Part shown: positions 55,043 through 63,213 of the stretch, piece by piece
Position numbering within the stretch: position 1 is the stretch's first letter
Layout of the letters: each line of letters starts with the position of its first letter
Assembly: GCF_003052515.2 (NCBI RefSeq)
Contig: NZ_QARE02000005.1
Location: 186,001 to 250,000, forward strand
Source of the DNA: Pseudomonas sp. RIT409
GTDB taxonomy: Bacteria; Pseudomonadota; Gammaproteobacteria; Pseudomonadales; Pseudomonadaceae
Length of the DNA stretch: 64,000 nucleotides
Reading direction: 5' to 3'
Position numbers and translations under genes: made by a program
Notes under the pieces: model-generated
The model's input: only the letters and a program-made list of their open reading frames with translations
The model's database searches: none
Told to the model about the DNA's origin: nothing

Positions 55043-55417
55043 ATGCGAATCGTGATGATATTAATGGCGCTGGTAGCCTTGAGCGGCTGCACGCGCTGGG
55101 CAATGAACAGCCATCTGGATAACGCTAATCGAGCGTACGCGAAAGGCGATTGCGACGCCGTGATGTACAACCTGTCCAAGGTAGACCGCGAGAGCCGCGC
55201 GCGCCGTTACGTTCAGCCTGAGGTGTCGATGTTGCGCGGTCAATGCCTGGAACGCCAGAAGCTTTACGTGGATGCGATCCAGACGTACCAGTTCATCATC
55301 ACGCAATACCCCTATAGCGAATACGCATTCAGGGCCCGCGCGCGATTGGACACGCTGCACCAACTGGGGCATGACAACCTCGCACCGTCGGCGGTTGCTC
55401 GACCTGCTTCACTTTAG
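55043..55417 (+). CDS. Small lipoprotein with TPR-like repeat
   Basis: A 124-residue exported lipoprotein. The signal peptide MRIVMILMALVALSGC ends in a good lipobox (Cys16). The remainder contains helix pairs with TPR-like spacing: LDNANRAYAKGDCDAVMYNLSKVDRES and the unit QKLYVDAIQTYQFIITQYPYSEYAFRARARL. Such proteins assist protein-protein contacts at the outer membrane. The ATG at 55043 follows CAGGAGA. No specific partner can be named. Confidence 0.78.
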   Translation: MRIVMILMALVALSGCTRWAMNSHLDNANRAYAKGDCDAVMYNLSKVDRESRARRYVQPEVSMLRGQCLERQKLYVDAIQTYQFIITQYPYSEYAFRARARLDTLHQLGHDNLAPSAVARPASL

Positions 55418-55737
55418 TTACACCCGTATGGATAGGGCGTCACGTTTTTCGAGTGGCCTTTCTGGAATAGTCGGCTAGTCTGCAAACGGTAGGGACCTAA
55501 GCTTTCTTCACAGGAGTGGCGAAGGGCACTTCAATTATTTCCACGAGGGCGAGCGTTCGCGTTCGCTATCGCGAAATTGAATAATGGATGCGTGACTTCG
55601 ATTCTGTCTGCTGAGTCAGATGACGTCCCTGTGGTATGAACAGGTGGTTCGATCGGTCGTCGTCTGTGCTCACGCGTGATCGGATCTCTTCGCATTAGCA
55701 AGACCATGCTCAATGGTCATTCGAGGATCTCTGTCGA
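55418..55737. other. Intergenic region before the PilZ gene
   Basis: In 320 bp the notable element is a set of nested inverted repeats: TTCAATT (55530-55536) pairs with AATTGAA (55575-55581), and GCGTTCGCGTTCGC lies in the loop. This could be a small RNA or leader hairpin. No convincing open frame was found. Confidence 0.45.
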
Positions 55738-56097
55738 ATGCTCAACGAAAGACGAATCGAGCGGCACCAATTGCCCTATTACCTCCAGGTGTTCAACCGC
55801 TACACCGACAAGCCATTGGGTTGCCTGGGGAATGTCTCAGAAGAGGGCCTGATGTTGATCAGCGATCTGCCGATTCTGGTCGGCGCCGACTTTCAGCTGC
55901 GCCTGAAAGTCCCGGATGAGAAAAACGGTCTGTACAACATAGACATCAACGCCAGTTGCCTGTGGTGCCAGGAAGACGAGACGCCAGGCGTCTACGATTC
56001 CGGTTTTAAACTGAAAGCCGCCCCTGCCGAGTATTACCATCTGATTCAGGCGTTGCAGCGTTACTTCAGCTTTTATCCTTTGGAAGCGTCTGCCTGA
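55738..56097 (+). CDS. PilZ-domain c-di-GMP receptor
   Basis: A 119-residue single-domain PilZ protein. It has the c-di-GMP-binding motifs: an N-terminal Arg-rich stretch (ERRIERHQL, the RxxxR pattern) and a NVSEEGLMLISD stretch (the D/NxSxxG pattern), then a beta-barrel to FSFYPLEASA. It is a likely cytoplasmic receptor for c-di-GMP. It corresponds to P. aeruginosa PA4324, a PilZ protein without a known output. BifA and SadC, which degrade and make the ligand, are encoded in the same window. Confidence 0.88.
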   Translation: MLNERRIERHQLPYYLQVFNRYTDKPLGCLGNVSEEGLMLISDLPILVGADFQLRLKVPDEKNGLYNIDINASCLWCQEDETPGVYDSGFKLKAAPAEYYHLIQALQRYFSFYPLEASA

Positions 56098-56099
56098 AA

Positions 56100-56130
56100 C
56101 CGGCACCTGTCACAGGGTGCCGGCTTTTTT
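56100..56130. terminator. Terminator between PilZ and DUF58 genes
   Basis: A stem CCGGCACC / GGTGCCGG with an 8-nt loop, followed by seven T on the plus strand after one intervening base. The DUF58 stop codon lies in the loop, so the two convergent genes share the hairpin. Confidence 0.85.
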
Positions 56131-57465
56131 CCAGCTCAGGTAACGACTGACCAAACGTGGCCCCAATTCGGCGGGCCGAACGTCCAGCACCGGAATGCCA
56201 TGAGCGGACAGCCGCTCATGCAGCTCTGCCCGCGCATTGAGAAAATTTACCGCGCCACAGTAGTCCAGCGCCTGCTGCCACGTCTGAATGGGCGTATGCC
56301 GCAGTTCGTCCAGTACTTCTTCACGCAAGCTGGCCACCAGCACCCGGTGCTGACGGCTCAATCGTTTGATCGCGCCCAGCAGCTCATCGTCATCTTCATC
56401 GCGCAGGTTGGTGACCAGAACCACCAGCGCCCGCCGCTTCTGCCTGATCAGCAAGTGGGTGATCGCAACGGAATAGTCAGCAGGTTTCTGAGTGCTCTGC
56501 AGGTCGTAGACCTGATTGAGCAACAGGTTCAACTGGTTGGAGCCCTTGACCGGTGTCAGGTGCCGGTCTTGTTCGGCAGCGAAGGTCGACAGCCCCGCCG
56601 CATCGCCTTGCCTCAGCGCAGTGTAGGCCAGCAGCAGACAGGCATTGAGTGCATGATCGAAGTGGGTGAGTTCGCCGTCCTGACTGCGCATCCGCCGTCC
56701 GCAATCGAGCAGGAAGACGATTTGCTGATCGCGTTCGTCCTGATACTCCCGTGCAATGGGTGTGCGATGCCGGGCAGTGGCTTTCCAGTCGATCTGCCTC
56801 AGACTGTCGCCCTCGCGAAACTCTCGCAACTGATTGAATTCCAACCCCAGCCCACGGCGGGGTTGTTGGCGGATGCCGATCCGGCTGAGCCAGTTGTCGA
56901 CAGCCAGCAACTGGCTGTCGTGCAGCCGTGCGAAGTCCGGATAGATCCGCGTCGAGTCGGGCAACGGAAGGTAGCGTCGAGATAGCCAAAGCCCCATCGC
57001 ACTGCGCAGTTGCACCTCGGCCTTTTCAAAAGTGAACAGGCCCCGACTCGTCGGGCGCAGTCGCCAAGTCAGGTCCCCGGTGTGGCGCGGACGCAAGGTA
57101 ACGTGTCGAGGCAGGTTCTGGGTCTCGAAACGGTTACCCTGTCCTTCCGGGCCGTGGTCGAAGAAGGTCACGGCAACGCTCCGCCGCCAGTCGTGGTCGA
57201 TGCCAACCCTGACATCGACCCATCGGCCTAACGGAAGGCTGCCCGGAACGTGGCGCTGCAGGCGAGGGCAGGGCAAACGCCAAAGCCCGAACGCATCGGT
57301 GGCGGCCAACAGGCCGGTCACACAGACCAGTATCCAGAACAGCCGCTCCAGTCGCCCCGCCAATCCCCACTCCAGCGCTTGAAGGATGCCAATGAGCACG
57401 CCGAATCCTGACAGAATCGCCAGCCACCAGAGCAGTCGCGCGGAGGGTTTCAACCGTTGGGTCAT
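56110..57465 (-). CDS. DUF58 / vWA-like protein of the MoxR operon
   Basis: A 451-residue protein with two N-terminal transmembrane helices (about residues 10-58) and a DUF58 region containing YDERDQQIVFLLDCGRRM-like vWA strands and the conserved LGLEFNQLREFREGDSLRQIDWKATAR. DUF58 proteins are partners of MoxR AAA+ ATPases. The ATG overlaps the moxR-like stop (ATGA), so translation is coupled. The last gene in the operon RDD, SpoIIM, DUF4129, DUF4350, MoxR, DUF58. Its molecular role is unknown; a membrane assembly or folding function with MoxR is assumed. Confidence 0.85.
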   Translation of the reverse strand: MTQRLKPSARLLWWLAILSGFGVLIGILQALEWGLAGRLERLFWILVCVTGLLAATDAFGLWRLPCPRLQRHVPGSLPLGRWVDVRVGIDHDWRRSVAVTFFDHGPEGQGNRFETQNLPRHVTLRPRHTGDLTWRLRPTSRGLFTFEKAEVQLRSAMGLWLSRRYLPLPDSTRIYPDFARLHDSQLLAVDNWLSRIGIRQQPRRGLGLEFNQLREFREGDSLRQIDWKATARHRTPIAREYQDERDQQIVFLLDCGRRMRSQDGELTHFDHALNACLLLAYTALRQGDAAGLSTFAAEQDRHLTPVKGSNQLNLLLNQVYDLQSTQKPADYSVAITHLLIRQKRRALVVLVTNLRDEDDDELLGAIKRLSRQHRVLVASLREEVLDELRHTPIQTWQQALDYCGAVNFLNARAELHERLSAHGIPVLDVRPAELGPRLVSRYLSWKKAGTL

Positions 57466-58514
57466 TGACGCGGCGCCGGGACCTGATCGATCAGTTGCTT
57501 GAGCACCTGATCGACCGACAGCCCTTCGAGGTCCAATTCAGGCGATAGGCGAACGCGGTGGCGCAGCACGGCCAGTGCGCAGCCCTTGATGTCATCGGGT
57601 GTCACGAAGTCCCCGCCGCGCAGCAGCGCGCGGGCCCGACCACCACGCACCAGCGCGATGGAGGCCCGCGGGCCTGCTCCCCAAGCCAGGCCCGAACCGC
57701 TGCGAGTGGCGCGAGCAAGGCGTACGGCGTAGTCGAGTACCTGGTCGTCCACCGGCAGCTCACTGGCGATACGTTGCAGGGCCTGGACGTCTTTGGCGGT
57801 CATCAGGGTGCGCAACGGCTGGACGTCGAGCATGTCCGAGCGCGTCGAGCGAGTCACCTGCCGCACGATCTCCAGTTCCTGATCTGCCTGGGGATAGTCC
57901 ATGCGAACCTTGAGCATGAAGCGGTCCAGTTCAGCCTCTGGCAGGGGGTAGGTGCCTTCCTGCTCGATCGGGTTTTGCGTCGCCAGAACCATGAAGGGTT
58001 GAGGGACTGGCAGCGCCCGTCCTTCGAGGGTCACTTGGCGTTCCTGCATGGCCTCCAGAAGCGCAGCCTGAGTTTTTGCCGGCGCGCGGTTGATTTCGTC
58101 GGCGAGCAGCAGGTGGGTGAACAGCGGCCCTTTACGCAGCTTGAACTGTTCGCTCTGCATGTCATAGACGGCGTGCCCGGTGACATCGCTGGGCATCAGG
58201 TCCGGGGTGAACTGGATGCGCGCGAACTCACCACCGAAACAGCGGGCGAGGGCGCGAACCAGCAACGTCTTGCCGAGGCCCGGAACCCCTTCTAGCAAAA
58301 CGTGGCCGCCGCCGATCAGAGCGGTGAGCACATCGTCGATGACCGCAGCCTGACCGATCACGGCCTTTTGCAATTCATGACGCACGGCCTGCGCCAAGTG
58401 GATCGCCCGGTGACGTTGTTCGGTCGCACGGCTCGCTGCTTCCGGCGGGGTAGACCGTTCGATGGCTGTTTCGCCGTCCGAGACGCTCGAAGGGGTCAGT
58501 GGATGATCGCTCAT
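57462..58514 (-). CDS. MoxR-family AAA+ ATPase
   Basis: A 350-residue AAA+ protein of the MoxR family. The Walker A site is GVPGLGKT at residues 76-83, the Walker B is LLLADEINRAP, and ATQNPIEQEGTYPLPEAELDRF follows as sensor motif. MoxR ATPases act as chaperones that install cofactors or remodel partner proteins. The start ATG at 58514 overlaps the upstream DUF4350 stop. A long upstream frame extends to 58916 but lies over that gene. Its stop overlaps the DUF58 start (ATGA), so the gene is central to a translationally coupled operon. Confidence 0.92.
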   Translation of the reverse strand: MSDHPLTPSSVSDGETAIERSTPPEAASRATEQRHRAIHLAQAVRHELQKAVIGQAAVIDDVLTALIGGGHVLLEGVPGLGKTLLVRALARCFGGEFARIQFTPDLMPSDVTGHAVYDMQSEQFKLRKGPLFTHLLLADEINRAPAKTQAALLEAMQERQVTLEGRALPVPQPFMVLATQNPIEQEGTYPLPEAELDRFMLKVRMDYPQADQELEIVRQVTRSTRSDMLDVQPLRTLMTAKDVQALQRIASELPVDDQVLDYAVRLARATRSGSGLAWGAGPRASIALVRGGRARALLRGGDFVTPDDIKGCALAVLRHRVRLSPELDLEGLSVDQVLKQLIDQVPAPRQ

Positions 58515-59731
58515 GCTAAGGCATTCCTGAGACGTTGCAGGTAGGCAACCTGCCGGGTGAATTCGATGTTCGAGACGCGCTCGTCCAGGCGCGGTCGCAA
58601 GGCGCGCCCTATATCGCGGGTGGATTGGCCTGTCATTCGGGCCAATATCTGCCATTGCTCCGTAACCGGCAGTTGGTCGAAACCCGGCTGACGTTGGCGG
58701 GCGCAGCGCAGAATGTCTTGCTGCAGCGCGCGCAGCATCGCTTGGTGGCCTTGCCGCCTCAGCATGAAATCGGCGCTCGCCCGCAGGTGTTCGCTCAATT
58801 GCCGCCGCGCCTGAGGAGGCAATGGCTGAAGGGGGCCCTGACGCATGCCGTTGTGCCACAGACCAGCGCCGATCAGCAACGCGAGGGCAAAGAGGGCCTG
58901 CGGGAAGTACTTCCACACCAGCGCGGGCAGATCCTCGTGCGGGGTGCGCAGAAGCAGGGTGACGTCACTGTCCTGGCTGAGATACCACAAGAGCCAGGCG
59001 TTGTCGTATTTGCCGATGGCCTGAGTCTTCCACAGATCGGCGTCCGTCAGCACCGTGATCAACCCCTTGCCATACATCATTTGCAGCAGGTGAGTCGCAT
59101 CAGCGCTGTTGGCCCAGGACTGTGCCTGGTTTTCCGGGTCATCCAGATGAAACGCAGGGTCGAAACTCATGTAGGCCGGATCTGTCTCGTTCTCGACATA
59201 AAGGCGGGTCAGTTCGGGCCAGGGGGTTGTAGGGGGCTCGACCTCAGGCGCAGTCAGCGGGATCACCGGTTGATTCAGCATTCGTTCGCGCTGCTTGTCC
59301 TGTTCGCGCACGTCGTGCGTCAAGTACTGGCGGATCTTCAACTGGTCCAGCAGCAGATCGCCGCTACGACCTTTCTTTTCATCCCAGAGCTGTTCGGCAA
59401 CGAACAATAGCCGTCCGCCTGCCCGTGTCCAGTCAAGCAGGCGGCGAACGTCACTCGGGGTCATCTTTTCCCGGGTACCCAATAACATCAAGGTTTGCGG
59501 TTGCGAGCCTGTCTGAGGGAGCGAACCGAGGGTCTGGGTGGTGGTGACATGAATCCCGCGCTGCCGTAGAAACGTTTCGGCAGCCAGATAAGGATTGGCT
59601 CTTACTTCGGGCGAGGGACCCTGGTCGACAACTTCCTGATAGCGTTCCAGGCGGTTGAGCAGGGGCGCGCTGGCCGTTGCCAGGCCGAGCATGAGCAAGG
59701 CGATCACCAGAATCCAAGTCCGACGGCTCAT
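58511..59731 (-). CDS. DUF4350 membrane protein of the MoxR operon
   Basis: A 406-residue protein. It has an N-terminal transmembrane helix (TWILVIALLMLGLATASAPLL), a periplasmic DUF4350 region (residues 30-280) with Rossmann-like PQTLMLLGTREKMTPSDVRRLLDWTRAGGRLLFVAE, and a second helix (LFALALLIGAGLWHNGM) followed by a cytoplasmic helical tail. The ATG at 59731 overlaps the DUF4129 stop by 4 nt. Such proteins are found only with MoxR and DUF58 neighbours; no enzymatic activity is established. Confidence 0.82.
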   Translation of the reverse strand: MSRRTWILVIALLMLGLATASAPLLNRLERYQEVVDQGPSPEVRANPYLAAETFLRQRGIHVTTTQTLGSLPQTGSQPQTLMLLGTREKMTPSDVRRLLDWTRAGGRLLFVAEQLWDEKKGRSGDLLLDQLKIRQYLTHDVREQDKQRERMLNQPVIPLTAPEVEPPTTPWPELTRLYVENETDPAYMSFDPAFHLDDPENQAQSWANSADATHLLQMMYGKGLITVLTDADLWKTQAIGKYDNAWLLWYLSQDSDVTLLLRTPHEDLPALVWKYFPQALFALALLIGAGLWHNGMRQGPLQPLPPQARRQLSEHLRASADFMLRRQGHQAMLRALQQDILRCARQRQPGFDQLPVTEQWQILARMTGQSTRDIGRALRPRLDERVSNIEFTRQVAYLQRLRNALA

Positions 59732-61329
59732 GTTCGCGGCTCTCCAGCGAACAGGCGTCGCCAGTCGTCGCAAAGCGATCTCAGCACCTCGACAGCGGGC
59801 AGGCGGTGACCATAGGCCAGACTCTGCCAGTGCTGGGTGAGTGCGTGGCTGTACGCCAACAGCGCCGGTTGGTTCAACTGCGCGGTATATTCCAGCACCT
59901 GCCCTTCGGTGTCGGAGGCTTTCAGCGGCAACTGATAGTCGGTCAGCAGACGGCTGAGCAGGGCGCGATAGAGCAGACTCAGGGACTCCCGGGGTGAACG
60001 CTCCCAGAGGCGTTCGGCCGCAGCCGCGACATCCTCCGGCAGCGTTTCTGCGCTCACTTGCAAGCCAAATAATTGTTGAGGCGCAGCGTGTTTCGTTGGA
60101 GAAGCGGCTTCGTTACGGCCGACGAATGCGCCGAACCAGGCGCGTCGGCGCCAGATCACCCAACCCACGATCAAGACGATGAGGCCCCAGAGCAGGGCCT
60201 CGAACACGGTGGACAACGCCTTGCCGAGGTTAAGCATGCCCACGATCAGTTTCGCCAGCCATTGGGGCGTGTCGTTGGTTTTCCCCGCGCCAGCCACCTG
60301 CCTTTGCTCGGCCAGGCGCCAGCCCGCAACGGTCTTCGGATTTTTGAATGGCGGGCTTTCGAGCAGGCCTTTGATCGCGCTGCGCGACGCTGTGCTCGTC
60401 AGTGGTTGGGCAAGCAGGCGTGGCGAGGAAGGGCCCGCAACCTCATCCTCCGTTTGCGGAAGGTCCAAAGGGGGCAGTGGGCAGCTGTAGTGCGAGGTGT
60501 CCGGGAGGTCGTCCGCCATGACGGGGTGTGGCGAGACACTCAGCACGAGCAGGGCGCTTACCCACACGGCATAAGCGCTGCCGATCGCGCGCTGGCGCAG
60601 TCGCCGGAAGGCGAGTTCGATATCCCAGGCTTCCAGCGTGGTACGACGATTAAGGTAAAGCGAAAATCCCGCCGCAACGTAGACCGGCCCCCAAATCACC
60701 AGTACCAACGCGTAGAAGCCATTGGTCAGGTGCTCCAGCCAATTCCAGCTGCCATCCTCCGACAACAGGCTGTGCCACGACCAGTCGAGCGCGACCTGCT
60801 CCGGAATCAATGCGTAGACCAACAGCATCAGGGCAGCCCAGAAGCTCGTTTCCAAGGCGCCGCCCATCGAGGTGAGGCATCTCGCAACCCACAGGTTCCT
60901 CCGACCGAGCAGTCCGATGCGTTGCGCACGCAACATCCCGTCCAGACCTTCCAGTTGCTGCACCGGCAAGTTGAAACTGCGGCTGAGGCTCAAGCGGCGC
61001 CAGGTCAGGCTGGCCAGCAACTGAGGCGGTAGCGCCCGAGCCCACGCCATGAGGGACCTCCTGAGGGTGGGAGGCTCGCCGAACAGCGCCTGCGAGAGAA
61101 TAACCAGCGGCAGGCGCTCGAAGGCGGGCTTCAGCCACCAGAACAGAAGCACTGCCAGGGTCGGGTATTCCCATAGCACTGCGCTCAGCAGAGCGAACGT
61201 GGGCAGTGTCACCAACGCCCAACTGGTCATCAACAAACGTCGATGTCGTTGTGCAAGCAGGACCCCGAGATCGACAGCTTCCCAGGGATTACGTGGGCGT
61301 ATCGCCACGTTGGCTTCAGTCAGGCGCAT
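59728..61329 (-). CDS. DUF4129 multi-pass membrane protein of the MoxR operon
   Basis: A 533-residue membrane protein with several helices in the first 270 residues (LMTSWALVTLPTFALLSAVLW, ETSFWAALMLLVYALIP, and others), a soluble loop, another helix (VFEALLWGLIVLIVGWVIW) and a C-terminal DUF4129 domain (SPRESLSLLYRALLSRLLTDY). DUF4129 occurs in transglutaminase-like and membrane-remodelling gene neighbourhoods. Start and stop overlap the flanking genes by 14 and 4 nt. Function is unknown. Confidence 0.82.
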   Translation of the reverse strand: MRLTEANVAIRPRNPWEAVDLGVLLAQRHRRLLMTSWALVTLPTFALLSAVLWEYPTLAVLLFWWLKPAFERLPLVILSQALFGEPPTLRRSLMAWARALPPQLLASLTWRRLSLSRSFNLPVQQLEGLDGMLRAQRIGLLGRRNLWVARCLTSMGGALETSFWAALMLLVYALIPEQVALDWSWHSLLSEDGSWNWLEHLTNGFYALVLVIWGPVYVAAGFSLYLNRRTTLEAWDIELAFRRLRQRAIGSAYAVWVSALLVLSVSPHPVMADDLPDTSHYSCPLPPLDLPQTEDEVAGPSSPRLLAQPLTSTASRSAIKGLLESPPFKNPKTVAGWRLAEQRQVAGAGKTNDTPQWLAKLIVGMLNLGKALSTVFEALLWGLIVLIVGWVIWRRRAWFGAFVGRNEAASPTKHAAPQQLFGLQVSAETLPEDVAAAAERLWERSPRESLSLLYRALLSRLLTDYQLPLKASDTEGQVLEYTAQLNQPALLAYSHALTQHWQSLAYGHRLPAVEVLRSLCDDWRRLFAGEPRT

Positions 61330-62296
61330 GGGTGATGCGTCCCGCGAACATCAGGTAGGCGGCCACCAGCGCCCATAACATTGCGCCCACCCAATACTTG
61401 GTGCTCGGCTGCGGCCAGGTCATCGACGACCAGTAAGCTTCCAGGAAGGCGGCAATCGTCAGGAACAGGATGACGCCACCGATCAGGCGCACGCTGGTGC
61501 GGGCGGCGCGTTTCAGGGCTTCGCTCCGTCGCAGCGGGCCTGGCGCGACCAACGCCCATCCCAGCTTCAGGCCCGCGGCCCCTGCGAGGACAATCGCTGT
61601 CAGTTCGAAGGCACCATGGCCGATCACGAATGGCCAAAAGGTTTCGCCAAAGCCCGCGTTGGTCAGATGACCGGCGACTGCGCCGATCGTCAATCCGTTG
61701 AACAGCAGAAAGAACAGACTGCCCAGGCCGAACAGCAGCCCGCTGGCGAAGGTCTGAAAGGCGATGCCGATGTTATGCATGATGTAATAGCCGAACATCA
61801 GCCCATCCTTGCTCGACTCCCGTTCGGGCGCCAGGCCGATGCGCCTGGCTGCGGGGTCGTACATGCTTTCCATTTCGCCCACCTGCGCCGGACTGACGAC
61901 GCTGTAGATCAGGTCCGGATAGCCATGCACCAGCAGGCCCATGATGAGCAGGCTGCCGAAGAACAGCAGGCTCGAGAACGCCACCAGGCGCCACTCGGCG
62001 CGTACCAGCCGAGGAAACCCAGCGAGCACGAACATCAGCAATTGAGCGCCCATTTGGCTACGGTGACGATACAACTGTTGGTGGCCACGCATGGCCAACT
62101 GCTGCAATGCGTCGACGAGGTGGCTGCTGTATCCGCGCTCGTGGGCCAGCGCCAGGTGCTGGCAGATCTGGCGATAATCTTCGGCGAAGCCTTTGCCTGC
62201 TTCGCTCAGGTGACGACTGCGCTCCAACAGGGCCAGGCGCTCGGCAAAGCGTGCCCATCCAGCCTGATGGCGTCGTTCGAACTGGCGCTGTTTCAT
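61316..62296 (-). CDS. SpoIIM-family membrane protein (stage II sporulation M-like)
   Basis: A 326-residue protein with a helical cytoplasmic N-terminus and about five transmembrane segments in the C-terminal two-thirds (LVAFSSLLFFGSLLIMGLLVHG, TFASGLLFGLGSLFFLLFNGLTIGAVAG, AFELTAIVLAGAAGLKLGWAL). The SpoIIM hallmark GHGAFELTAIVLAGAAGL is clear. Pseudomonas does not sporulate, so it is the general SpoIIM membrane protein. It overlaps RDD upstream by 4 nt and DUF4129 downstream by 14 nt, giving one coupled operon. Confidence 0.87.
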   Translation of the reverse strand: MKQRQFERRHQAGWARFAERLALLERSRHLSEAGKGFAEDYRQICQHLALAHERGYSSHLVDALQQLAMRGHQQLYRHRSQMGAQLLMFVLAGFPRLVRAEWRLVAFSSLLFFGSLLIMGLLVHGYPDLIYSVVSPAQVGEMESMYDPAARRIGLAPERESSKDGLMFGYYIMHNIGIAFQTFASGLLFGLGSLFFLLFNGLTIGAVAGHLTNAGFGETFWPFVIGHGAFELTAIVLAGAAGLKLGWALVAPGPLRRSEALKRAARTSVRLIGGVILFLTIAAFLEAYWSSMTWPQPSTKYWVGAMLWALVAAYLMFAGRITHAPD

Positions 62297-63030
62297 GTCG
62301 AGCCTGCCAGCCCGCGGGCGATGCCGTGCAACTGGTCGACAGCGTCTTGAGGGGTCGCCCCGACGGGCAATTGCAGGGAAGTCGCGAGAAGTGCTGCCAA
62401 CTCCTGCGCTCGCGCGGGCGTCAGCGTGTGTTGGCGCTCGGCAAAGGCCAGCACCGCGCGCTGCTCATCGAGTGTCAGAGGCAGCGGGCAGGTCAGAGGG
62501 GCGCCGTCCGGTACCTCAGGGCGAGGCACGGGCATCTCGCGGTAGATCACCAGGGTGCCCGCGGCCAGGTCTCCCAGCCGTTTGAACAGCGGATGTTGAA
62601 GACAGACGAAGGCGCCCACGCTATAGCCGAACGGCAGCATGTCGATGAAGCGCAGCAGGTTGCGCAGCAGAGAGGCTGACCAGCCTACCGGCGTTCCATC
62701 CTCATGCACCACCCGCAGCCCCATGATTTGCTTGCCAGGTGTGCGCCCCTGATGCAGTACTTCGAACAGGACCATGTACCACCAGTTGGTGAGGAACAGG
62801 ACTATCGAGAAAAGGCCGACCCCGAACTCACCGAGGGCGTTGAGGACGAAGAACAGCGCGACCAGCAGCGCACCGCGTATGGCCAGGTCGATCGTGAACG
62901 CCAGTGAACGGGACAGCAGGCCCGCTGGGCGCAGCAGCAAATCGATGCCTTCCGGTGTTTCCATGCGGATGCGGGTGTCCAATAGAGCAGGCGATGCGGC
63001 GTTCCTTTGCCAGGCTTGCGAGGGGGACAT
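62293..63030 (-). CDS. RDD-family membrane protein
   Basis: A 245-residue protein. The RDD domain occupies residues 30-165, with Arg in RPAGLLSRSLAFTIDLAIR, the first Asp in the same helix, and a second conserved Asp in LRNLLRFIDMLPFGYSVG. Three transmembrane helices are predicted. The C-terminal 80 residues are cytoplasmic and Ala/Leu-rich. It is the first gene of the six-gene operon. The start at 63030 has only a weak ribosome site; Met23 (62964) is an alternative, although DTRIRMETPEGIDL is typical of the family start. Confidence 0.84.
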   Translation of the reverse strand: MSPSQAWQRNAASPALLDTRIRMETPEGIDLLLRPAGLLSRSLAFTIDLAIRGALLVALFFVLNALGEFGVGLFSIVLFLTNWWYMVLFEVLHQGRTPGKQIMGLRVVHEDGTPVGWSASLLRNLLRFIDMLPFGYSVGAFVCLQHPLFKRLGDLAAGTLVIYREMPVPRPEVPDGAPLTCPLPLTLDEQRAVLAFAERQHTLTPARAQELAALLATSLQLPVGATPQDAVDQLHGIARGLAGST

Positions 63031-63213
63031 GGTCGGGTGAGGTACGCCTGAAAATAAAGTTTGATGCTAGCCATGGGATGAAAGCTAAGCAACCGGATGA
63101 TTCCGAACCGAGGTGTGGGAAACGTCTTCAAACACTTTCCTCAATCACTCGCGCAATCTGGGCTCCGGTTTCCATCTGGTAGACTGCGCGCGACTCAAGC
63201 TCAGGATCTGCCC

